From assembly GCA_036557705.1 (NCBI GenBank), contig DATBHB010000037.1, positions 62,001-126,000 of the forward strand: a stretch of 64,000 nucleotides of DNA, read 5' to 3'. The translations under genes and the position numbers were made by a program. Shown in pieces: positions 41,512 to 48,673 of this stretch (its first letter is position 1; each line of letters starts with the position of its first letter). Source of the DNA: VAZQ01 sp036557705. GTDB taxonomy: Bacteria > Pseudomonadota > Alphaproteobacteria > Rhizobiales > Xanthobacteraceae. The notes below the pieces were generated by a model. It did not search any database and had not been told where the DNA came from. It was given only the letters and a program-made list of their open reading frames with translations.

Positions 41512-42606
41512 GTGCAGTTGGTCCTGCAAGCGATCTACCGCGTGCGCAGCGACGCGCGCTCGATCGAAGCGCGCGCGCGCGCCATTGCAATCGAGCAGAG
41601 CGTCGAAATGCCGGTTGAGGCAATCGATGACGAGAGCATCAAGGCCGAAATCGTCGGCCGTGTGCTCGACATCGCGGACCAAGGGCACGGCAATTTTGCA
41701 GTCCGCGTCGCGCTCGCCGCCGGTACGATCGGCGCCGACGCCGGACAGCTCATGAATATGCTGTTCGGCAATACGTCGATTCACGACGATGTCGTGTTGG
41801 CGGACGTGGAATTTCCGGACGGTCTGCTCGGCGCCTTCGGTGGCCCGCGCCACGGACCGGAGGGGCTGCGGCGGCGCGTGGGAGCCGGCCCACGGGCCCT
41901 GACCTGTTCCGCGCTCAAGCCCCAGGGACTCCCGCCGAAGAAGCTCGCGGACCTCGCTCGCCGTTTGGCCGAAGGCGGCATCGATTACGTCAAGGACGAT
42001 CACGGGCTTGCCGACCAGGCCTATTCGCCGTTTGCTGCCCGAGTGACGGAAATCGCCGCCGCGTTGCGGGAGATTGACGCAACATCCCGCTATGTGCCGA
42101 GCCTCTCGGGCGATCTCGACGCCATGCGCGCGCAGATCGCCCTTGCGCGCGCTGCGGGACTCGACGCTGTCATGCTCGCGCCGATGGTCATGGGGCTTGC
42201 CAATGCGCAGCGTCTCATCCGCGAGCATCCGCAAATCGCCTTCATGGCGCATCCTTCGCTTTCCGGTTCGCACATCTCGCCGCCGCTGCTGTTCGGGAAA
42301 ATTTTTCGCATGATCGGCGCGGACGCGGTGATTTACCCCAACCACGGAGGACGCTTCGGCTATTCGCCCGATATATGCCGGCAGATCGCCGGCACCGCGC
42401 TTGCGCAGCGCCCCGGCCTGCGCGCGTCATTGCCGGTTCCGGCAGGCGGCATGACCATCGGGCGGGTCGGCGAAATGCTTGATTTCTACGGACCCGACAT
42501 CATGTTGTTGATCGGCGGCGATCTGCTCGCAGCCCGCGAGCGGCTGGTCGATCAAACCCAAGCTTTCGTGCGCGCAGTCCTCAGCTGTCGATCGGATCAG
42601 GCATGA
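41512..42606 (+). CDS. RuBisCO-like protein (form IV)
   Basis: 364 residues from a GTG at 41512 with GAGG seven bases before it. The RuBisCO large-subunit barrel is clear: LKPQGLPPKKLADLA (equivalent of Lys175), then GGIDYVKDDHGLADQ. In true RuBisCO the metal triad is Lys-Asp-Glu; here it reads K-D-D-H, so the glutamate is His. The loop 6 lysine region reads PNHGGRFGY, with Arg or no Lys. It should therefore not fix CO2. Candidate roles are an enolase/isomerase in methylthio-sugar salvage or a decarboxylase of apionate-type sugar acids. A cupin gene overlaps its stop (ATGA). Confidence 0.9.
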   Translation: MQLVLQAIYRVRSDARSIEARARAIAIEQSVEMPVEAIDDESIKAEIVGRVLDIADQGHGNFAVRVALAAGTIGADAGQLMNMLFGNTSIHDDVVLADVEFPDGLLGAFGGPRHGPEGLRRRVGAGPRALTCSALKPQGLPPKKLADLARRLAEGGIDYVKDDHGLADQAYSPFAARVTEIAAALREIDATSRYVPSLSGDLDAMRAQIALARAAGLDAVMLAPMVMGLANAQRLIREHPQIAFMAHPSLSGSHISPPLLFGKIFRMIGADAVIYPNHGGRFGYSPDICRQIAGTALAQRPGLRASLPVPAGGMTIGRVGEMLDFYGPDIMLLIGGDLLAARERLVDQTQAFVRAVLSCRSDQA

Positions 42607-43061
42607 GCGCGGGCTTCCATCGCAGGGCCAAGAATTTTCGCTGGGAAGGAGTGGAGGTTCTCCCTTACAAGGAAGATGAGCGGGCGCTCTTCAAAGGAAT
42701 TACGCGGCAGGTTCTGTTCTGCGATCCCGAACAGGAGAGCGAGCTGCGTTATTTCGAGGTTGCGCCGGGCGGCTTCTCGACCCTGGAGCGGCACCGCCAT
42801 ACTCACTCGGTCCTGATCCTGCGCGGCCGCGGGCGCTGTCTTGTCGGGCGCGAAGTGCGCGAGCTCAATACAAACGATCTCGTGGCGGTCCCGCCGATGA
42901 CCTGGCACCAGTTTCGTGCCGCCGAAGGCGAGCCCTTAGGCTTCCTTTGCATGGTCAACAGCAGTCGCGACAAGCCGCAACTGCCCTCGGCCGATGACAT
43001 CGCGGCGCTCGAAGCAGACCCGGCAATTGCTGCCTTTCTCCGTGGCAGTTCACCCTTGTAG
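42603..43061 (+). CDS. Cupin-domain protein coupled to the RuBisCO-like gene
   Basis: 152 residues, one cupin barrel. Metal-binding residues are in RHRHTHSVLILRGRG (motif 1) and PPMTWHQFRA (motif 2). The start overlaps the RuBisCO-like stop by 4 bases, so the two proteins are made together. In Rhodospirillum rubrum a RuBisCO-like isomerase works with a cupin that releases methanethiol from methylthioxylulose-5-phosphate; this pair has the same layout, but identity with that cupin is not proven. The stop TAG is the start of a palindromic repeat. Confidence 0.85.
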   Translation: MSAGFHRRAKNFRWEGVEVLPYKEDERALFKGITRQVLFCDPEQESELRYFEVAPGGFSTLERHRHTHSVLILRGRGRCLVGREVRELNTNDLVAVPPMTWHQFRAAEGEPLGFLCMVNSSRDKPQLPSADDIAALEADPAIAAFLRGSSPL

Positions 43062-43218
43062 CCCGGACTGCGTGATCGCGCAGACGTTCCTGCGACCAAC
43101 CGCAGTCCGCAATGCGATCACGCAATCCGGGACTGGGCATGACCCGGATTGGGCTTGCCCATTGAGATCGAAGTCGCGCGTAGACGTGGATGTGTGGGGC
43201 AAGCTCCAATCCGGGCTA
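43059..43218. repeat. Compound palindromic repeat (TAGCCCGG type)
   Basis: Outer arms TAGCCCGG… (43059) and AATCCGGGCTA (43208-43218). An inner hairpin pairs CCCGGACTGCGTGATCGC (43062-43079) with GCGATCACGCAATCCGGG (43114-43131), with one mismatch. The left TAG is the stop codon of the cupin gene. The rest of the gap to 43363 holds no recognisable signal. Confidence 0.8.
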
Positions 43219-43363
43219 CGTCAGCCGGTAAGATTGGGCGGCTGCGCCACATTTTCCCTTGCGTCTGCCCCGTCTGTTTCACGAAGCCGCCGCGCTCAAA
43301 TCATGAAATTGTCGCGCGCTGTTGCTTTAGAGGCACAACCGCGAATCGAGTATCGGAGCGGAC

Positions 43364-44416
43364 ATGCGGCGTGTAGCCCCCATTCTGATGGCGATCTTTT
43401 CGGTCGCTCTAAGCGTGGCCTCAGCCGCGCCGGCGCGGACGGCCCCGGCGCGAATGGCCGATTTTTCTTCAACCGATGGCGTGCTGCGCTGGATCAATGC
43501 CTATCGCAGCAAGCCGGACCCGGCATCGGTTCCGGCCGCGGTCGGAGCACTAAGCCGCCTCGGCGCGTTCAAGGACCCCGAGCAGGCGGGCCCCTACACC
43601 GGATTCGTCGCCGGCGTGATCCGCGCCAATCCGGCGAAGGCGCAGGAGCTGATCGGCAAGATGCTGCCGCTCCCGGCCGGCGACGACTGGGTGGTCGTGC
43701 GCGGGATCGCCTATTCGGACCATCCGAATTGGCGAAATCTGTTGCGCCGGTTCGAAGAGCGCATGCCCTCGCGCAAGGTGATGATCGACAAATATCTCAC
43801 CGGCGCTCTGCCGATCATCTGGCAGAATCCGCCCGAGAAACCGTCCACCTGGGACAAAGTGCGAAACTATGTGGCGTTTGATAAATCGGGCGCGAAGCCG
43901 AAGGAAGGCGATCTCGAAATAACGCCCGAACTCCTCGACACCTACTGGGGCTATTATTTCGCGACTGCGACCCATCGGCCGATCCTGCGTATCGTCGATA
44001 TGCTGCCGATGTCGAAGAACCACGACGAGGTCGAGAAGCTCACGGTCGGCAACATGGCGAAATACTCTCTCGCCAGCAATGCCTCGCGCGACCCGGAGCT
44101 GCTGGCGATGCTCAAGCAGGCTCGCCAGTATACGTCGAAGGAAGCGGTCCCGGTTCTCGATGAAGTGATTGAGGCCGCCGAGACTGCCGAGACCTCGCGC
44201 CTGCGCCGCGAAGCGCTTGCCGCGCTCGACGAGCTCAAGCGCAAGGGGCCGGAAACCAAGCGCAATATGAGCTTCTGGAGCCAGGTCGGTCAGGGTGCGA
44301 TTGCGGTCGGCTGTATCGCCGCGGCGGCGACCGGGCAAGTAGAGATCGGCGTGCCTTGCGTCATCGGCGGCGCCGTCTCCTCGGCCGCGCTCGGCTTCTG
44401 GGACAAGCAGCCGTAG
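43364..44416 (+). CDS. Secreted protein, unknown function
   Basis: 350 residues. The signal peptide ends ASAAPARTAPAR. The mature part is mainly helical with segments STDGVLRWINAYRSKPDPASVP, GFVAGVIRANPAKAQEL and LDTYWGYYFATATHRPI. A glycine/alanine-rich hydrophobic stretch lies near the C-terminus (IAVGCIAAAATGQVEIGVPC), with two cysteines. It resembles proteins found across Bradyrhizobium-type genomes that carry no assigned function. It is a single gene. Confidence 0.75.
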   Translation: MRRVAPILMAIFSVALSVASAAPARTAPARMADFSSTDGVLRWINAYRSKPDPASVPAAVGALSRLGAFKDPEQAGPYTGFVAGVIRANPAKAQELIGKMLPLPAGDDWVVVRGIAYSDHPNWRNLLRRFEERMPSRKVMIDKYLTGALPIIWQNPPEKPSTWDKVRNYVAFDKSGAKPKEGDLEITPELLDTYWGYYFATATHRPILRIVDMLPMSKNHDEVEKLTVGNMAKYSLASNASRDPELLAMLKQARQYTSKEAVPVLDEVIEAAETAETSRLRREALAALDELKRKGPETKRNMSFWSQVGQGAIAVGCIAAAATGQVEIGVPCVIGGAVSSAALGFWDKQP

Positions 44417-44641
44417 CGGCAAATGTTGCTGCGTCATAGACTATAGGACGATCAAGCATCTTTGGACCTAAGGTGGCTTCGGATTGGGCTGCCGGCATTT
44501 TACAGTCTGCACGTGGTGATGGCGAGGACACGCTTGCGCGGTTTTACCGACAGGGTTCGGCTTTATTGTGGGGCGCCTTAGAACCGGCGCGTTGATCTCG
44601 CTCAAAGTTATTGCGCGCCCCAGCTTTCCTTGAGATGCCGC

Positions 44642-45454
44642 ATGAAGCTCAACGAAGAGGATAGGCCCGGTATCCCATCAAAGCCCGACAGGACGCCGCT
44701 TGTGCCGGTAGTCCTCGTCATCGCCGTGGTGGGCGCAGCGGCGTTGGCCGGTTTTCCGGAATTGCGCGATTACGCGAAGGGTTTGGTTTTCTCCATGGGA
44801 GAAGCTATCGGTCTCACAGTTTCGCATGCCGAGTATTCCGCTGTTTATGAGCGCATGGGCTTACCTCGCTTGTCTGCAAAAGTTCTGGCTTCTTCCAAGG
44901 TATCCTCTGGCCTGGCGCGGCTCGCCCGAGAACCTTGTGACAAGGCGGCTATTTTCACATTTGGCGAGGGCCTGCTCGCGGCCCACGAGGAGCGAACGGC
45001 CGCCGAAGCCTACCTCGGCTTTGCGGGCGCCTGTCCCAACAGCGAAGGCGAACAAAACCGCGCCGCGCAAATTCTTTTTCAGCTCGGCGACAGCGAGCAC
45101 GTCATCGCCATCGCCGATGGCTTGATTGCCAAAAATCCCGCTGTCGCAAACTATCGATACCTGCGCGGCAGGGCGCTTGCGAATGTAAAACGCTATGCCG
45201 AAGCCGTAGATGACTACAAAAGCACCATCCAGCTATACAACAATCCTCGCGATGTCGGCCAATGGGTCTTCGTCGAAATGGCCAATATCTACGCGGCCAT
45301 GGGCCGCCCTTGTGACGCCGCGGTGACGATTCTCACCTGGGTGGCGATTGACGCTTCCGTTCGTAACACACTTCAGACACGAAAAATGGTTGAGGAGTAT
45401 TCAGCGAAAGGCTGCGCACAACGTCCGGCGCCGACCGATGTCAAAAAACTCTGA
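44642..45454 (+). CDS. Membrane-anchored TPR-like protein, unknown function
   Basis: 270 residues from the ATG at 44642. One transmembrane helix at about 21-42 (LVPVVLVIAVVGAAALAGF) is followed by a mostly helical periplasmic part whose repeating pattern (AAQILFQLGDSEHVIAIADGLI, YRYLRGRALANVKRYAEAVDDY) reads as TPR units. Cysteines occur in REPCDKA, GACPNS, GRPCDAA and KGCAQ. It ends 8 bp from a convergent single-helix protein that it may work with. Confidence 0.72.
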   Translation: MKLNEEDRPGIPSKPDRTPLVPVVLVIAVVGAAALAGFPELRDYAKGLVFSMGEAIGLTVSHAEYSAVYERMGLPRLSAKVLASSKVSSGLARLAREPCDKAAIFTFGEGLLAAHEERTAAEAYLGFAGACPNSEGEQNRAAQILFQLGDSEHVIAIADGLIAKNPAVANYRYLRGRALANVKRYAEAVDDYKSTIQLYNNPRDVGQWVFVEMANIYAAMGRPCDAAVTILTWVAIDASVRNTLQTRKMVEEYSAKGCAQRPAPTDVKKL

Positions 45455-45462
45455 AGTTGCTG

Positions 45463-46380
45463 CTACAGCAACCGCGAAACAAGAGGCGGAATATAGTGAC
45501 AAGGTCGTGATGGGTCCAGATGAACCCCAATCCACTCGACCCGATCGCCGGTCCGAGCGGTTAGACCCTCTGGAAGCAGCACAAGTCCCCTTTTGTTTTC
45601 TGGAGTTCCGTCTACATGCACAACAAGTCTGACATTATCTCCATAGCCGGGGCTTATAAACATATCTGCATTCGCCTGGTTGATTTGCATCAGTCGATCT
45701 GCCTGGTCTTTCGTCACCTGTCGTAACACCTGCCCCCGCTTGAGCGCCGGTGAGATTGGAAAAAAGGATTTTGCGTTCGCTCCACATTGGATTGGCTGGC
45801 GCTTGGCCGTTGTCTCGTCGTCCTCTTTCTGCGGCTCCTCTTTCACCGTGGCCTTGGCGTCCTGCCCGGGTGGCGCGATCTTCTCCTTTTGCTGCGGCTT
45901 CGAGGATTTAGGCAGAACCCGGACCAGGCGAATGGCTTCCTTCTTAGGGTCGTTCTTCAGGTCCTCATTATCGCGGTTTTCGCCGGTACTGTTTTGCGCA
46001 GCACTCTGCGAGTTTTCGGTCCCGTTGCCGTCGATCGTCATGCTCCCCCTATCAGCCTTTCGCTGGCGCTCCTCGTCTGCAATGTCGCGGGGATCAAATG
46101 ACTGGTTTGGCCGGGCGCTTGAATCGGCGGCAGATCGCAGAACCCGTTGCGCGGGATCCTCGTTTATGGCCTGCGACGCCGCCTTCGTGGGCGCTTCGAT
46201 AATAACTTCAATCGCGATTTCGCGGGGAGTCGATAATGTGGGGTAGACTTCAAAGCCTAGAAACATGGATGCTACAAAAAGAGCGTTGATTGCGATCGAC
46301 CCTCCATAGGACACCGCGAGCCGTTTGGCGTCGAGACCCGCGGCCTGAGGCGAAAATCGATCTCTCGCGTAGCTGACCAT
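45463..46380 (-). CDS. Single-helix membrane protein with charged linker (TonB-like layout), unknown function
   Basis: 305 residues. A cytoplasmic N-terminus precedes one helix at about 24-46 (SYGGSIAINALFVASMFLGF). A long hydrophilic linker rich in Lys, Glu, Asp and Gln covers about 65-190, including PKSSKPQQKEKIAPP. A C-terminal beta-rich domain with two cysteines (PIQCGANAK and PSRPCHYIPP) follows. The layout recalls TonB or TolA, but no TonB C-terminal signature is seen. GC is lower than in neighbouring genes. It converges on the TPR gene. Confidence 0.65.
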   Translation of the reverse strand: MVSYARDRFSPQAAGLDAKRLAVSYGGSIAINALFVASMFLGFEVYPTLSTPREIAIEVIIEAPTKAASQAINEDPAQRVLRSAADSSARPNQSFDPRDIADEERQRKADRGSMTIDGNGTENSQSAAQNSTGENRDNEDLKNDPKKEAIRLVRVLPKSSKPQQKEKIAPPGQDAKATVKEEPQKEDDETTAKRQPIQCGANAKSFFPISPALKRGQVLRQVTKDQADRLMQINQANADMFISPGYGDNVRLVVHVDGTPENKRGLVLLPEGLTARTGDRVEWIGVHLDPSRPCHYIPPLVSRLL

Positions 46381-46683
46381 GAACGTTTGGCAGAGGAGGG
46401 GACCGCCTCACCCGTCAGTTGTAGAGGAACCGGCGCAGGCGGCGGCGCGCATTTCTTCACGACACCCATCGAACGCAGCGGATCATAGCATGCGAGCTAT
46501 CGACCGCTGTTGCTGCTGTGCCACAGCGAACAGGAATCTATGTTGTTTCTCGCGCGCGCCGATCACCGCTGCGCGCCGGGGAGGCAAATTTTAAGCGGTT
46601 TCGACTCATTTTTGAGCCTCCTGTGGCGATACGTTGCATATGCTCGCAGTGATTCGCTTCGCCGCACCAGAGGAGGATGAACA
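46381..46683. other. Gap with no recognised gene
   Basis: 303 bp between the starts of divergent genes. Short open frames here are cysteine-rich or arginine-rich and have no ribosome site. AGAGGAGGA just before 46684 is the ribosome site of the DUF2934 gene. Nothing else was recognised. Confidence 0.5.
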
Positions 46684-46908
46684 ATGAACGACACGCTCGA
46701 AGGCCGCATTCGCGAACGCGCCTACGAAATCTGGAACGCAGCCGGGCGCCCGGAAGGGCAAGCGGAGCGGCATTGGCTGGTGGCCGAACGCGAGGTGCTG
46801 GCGATGGCAATGGCGCGAGTTTCGGCGCCCGGCCCGGCGACACGCCGGCCGTCGCGGCGTAGTGTCCCCCCGGCCACATCCAAGTCCAAAGGCCGTGCCG
46901 CAGGCTAG
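46684..46908 (+). CDS. DUF2934 domain protein
   Basis: 74 residues. The N-terminal half (LEGRIRERAYEIWNAAGRPEGQAERHWLVAERE) is the DUF2934 motif, a short helical segment seen in many alphaproteobacterial proteins. The rest is a basic, low-complexity tail. AGAGGAGGA precedes the ATG. Function is unknown; such genes often belong to stress-induced sets. Confidence 0.85.
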   Translation: MNDTLEGRIRERAYEIWNAAGRPEGQAERHWLVAEREVLAMAMARVSAPGPATRRPSRRSVPPATSKSKGRAAG

Positions 46909-47012
46909 ATAGCCCCGCGATTCACAGCGCAGCGCCATCCCTCTCGCCACGCGCTGGTATTATCGGCTATGCTAGCCTGGGTCCTGGGTGGGTGGGCGGA
47001 AGTCGGGGAAAC

Positions 47013-48641
47013 ATGAGGGAAGCGCAGGGTCTGCGGGCGTCTGCCGGCGGGATTGCAGCCGAGAACGCCCTCGTCGCCAAGCTGCGGGAGGCTGCGAACC
47101 TCGCCAACGCCAATTGCGATCGGGCAACCGCACTGGTGCGCTCGCTCTCTGCCGAACTGCGCGATGCGCAGCAGCGGATCGGCGACCTCGAACGGGAGGC
47201 CGAGGGCCGCCAAGAGGCCGAAGCCGCACTGGCGCAGCTGCGCACCGAAGTTGGCTCGCGCGTCGACAAGGCGAAGCGCGAGACTGAAGACCGTGCACAA
47301 CGGCAACTCGCCGAAGCCGAGACTCGCTTGGCGCGCCTCCAGGCCGAACTCACGCATGCAAAGCAGCGAGGAGCGGAAGCGAGTGCAACCATCGACCGGA
47401 TCGATAGAGACGCCAACGACCGCATAGCGCGGGCCAAGGCTGAGACCGACGAACGAGTGGCGCGGGCGCATAGCGACATTCGCCGCGCTGCCGAGCAGCG
47501 GCTGGCGGAAATCGAACGTGAAGCGGTCAACGAACGCGTGGCCGCCGAAGCCGCGATGACGCGATTGCAGGATGAAATTGCCGCCCGCGTCGAGCACGCA
47601 AGGCGGGAGGCGCAGGAGCGGGCGCAGCGGCAAGTGGCCGAAGCCGACAGCCGCGTGTTGCGCTTGCAGGCCGAACTCGCGCAGACCAAGCGCAGCGCTG
47701 CGGAAGCGAGCGCCGCGATCGACCGGATTAATAGAGACGCCAACGATCGCGTCGCGCATGCCAAGGCGGAGGCGGATGAACGCCTCGCTCGTATCCACGC
47801 GGAGATGCGGCGGGAAGCCGAGCAGCGGATCGGCCAAATCGAACGCGAGGCGGCCAAGGAACGCCAGCAGGCCAAAGCCGGTGTCGAGCAAATGCAGGCC
47901 GAAGTTACCGCCCGCGTCGAGCAGGCGCGGCGCGAGGCGCAGGAGCGGCTCCAGCGGCAACTGGCGGAAGCTGACAGCCGCGTTTTGCGCTTGCAGGCCG
48001 AACTCACGCAATCGAAGCGCAGTGCTGCGGAAGCGAGCGCCACGATCGAGCGTATTGGTCAGGAGGCGGACCAACGCGTGGCGAGCGCCGAGGCCGAAGC
48101 GGAGGACCGTGTCGAACGAGCCAAGGCCGAGGCGGAGGATCGCCTCGAGCGCGCCCACGCCGAAATCGAAACCGTGTTCACGCGGTTGCAGCGCGAGCGC
48201 GAGGAAGCCGAGCAACGCGCCGAGCGCGCCGAAAGCGAAGCCGAGCGGGCGCGCCGCGAGGTGGAGCGGGCAGAAGGCGAAGCCCAGCGGGCGCGGCGGG
48301 AAGCCGGCGAGCAAGTTAAACGTTTTGATGCCGATATCGAGCGAGTGCGGCGCGAGGCGGAGGAGGAAATCAAGCGAGTCGAGGCCCAAACCGAAGAGGT
48401 GCGGCGCCAGGCCGACGAGCAGATCAAGCGGGTTGAGGCCGATGCGGACCGCTGGTTCCAGCAGCTGCGCGTGGCCGCCTCGCAGGAGGTGAACCGGCTT
48501 GAAACCGAGATTTCCGACGCCAAGGCGCGCGCCGAACGGGCCGAGCAGTGGCTCGTGCGAATCCGCCAGGAAGTCGAGGGCGGTCTGCTTGCCGGTTTCG
48601 CGGGATCGCGCGCCGGCTCGGCCGACTCCACTCCTTCATAG
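47013..48641 (+). CDS. Long coiled-coil protein with 109-residue internal repeats
   Basis: 542 residues from the ATG at 47013 (GGGGA in front; a GTG at 46992 is possible). Almost the whole chain is a charged Ala/Glu/Arg coiled coil. Two full repeats of 109 residues and a partial third are clear, each starting V(D/E)xA(K/R)RE, with LAEA(E/D)(T/S)R and RLQAEL following. At DNA level the units start near 47262, 47589 and 47916, 327 bp apart. There is no signal or membrane segment. It is probably a cytoskeletal or scaffold-type protein, but function is unknown. Confidence 0.8.
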   Translation: MREAQGLRASAGGIAAENALVAKLREAANLANANCDRATALVRSLSAELRDAQQRIGDLEREAEGRQEAEAALAQLRTEVGSRVDKAKRETEDRAQRQLAEAETRLARLQAELTHAKQRGAEASATIDRIDRDANDRIARAKAETDERVARAHSDIRRAAEQRLAEIEREAVNERVAAEAAMTRLQDEIAARVEHARREAQERAQRQVAEADSRVLRLQAELAQTKRSAAEASAAIDRINRDANDRVAHAKAEADERLARIHAEMRREAEQRIGQIEREAAKERQQAKAGVEQMQAEVTARVEQARREAQERLQRQLAEADSRVLRLQAELTQSKRSAAEASATIERIGQEADQRVASAEAEAEDRVERAKAEAEDRLERAHAEIETVFTRLQREREEAEQRAERAESEAERARREVERAEGEAQRARREAGEQVKRFDADIERVRREAEEEIKRVEAQTEEVRRQADEQIKRVEADADRWFQQLRVAASQEVNRLETEISDAKARAERAEQWLVRIRQEVEGGLLAGFAGSRAGSADSTPS

Positions 48642-48673
48642 AGGTTGTGAATCTTTCGATTCGGCCTAGCCGC

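Noticed and set aside
45680..45692. TGAT-TTGC-ATCA, matching a Crp/Fnr site
   Set aside because: It lies inside the TonB-like-layout coding sequence, far from any start, so it is probably chance.
46905..48389. 494-residue open frame opposite the coiled-coil gene
   Set aside because: It is the antisense of a repetitive high-GC gene; its Leu/Arg-rich repeat pattern follows from the coding strand, and it lacks a ribosome site.
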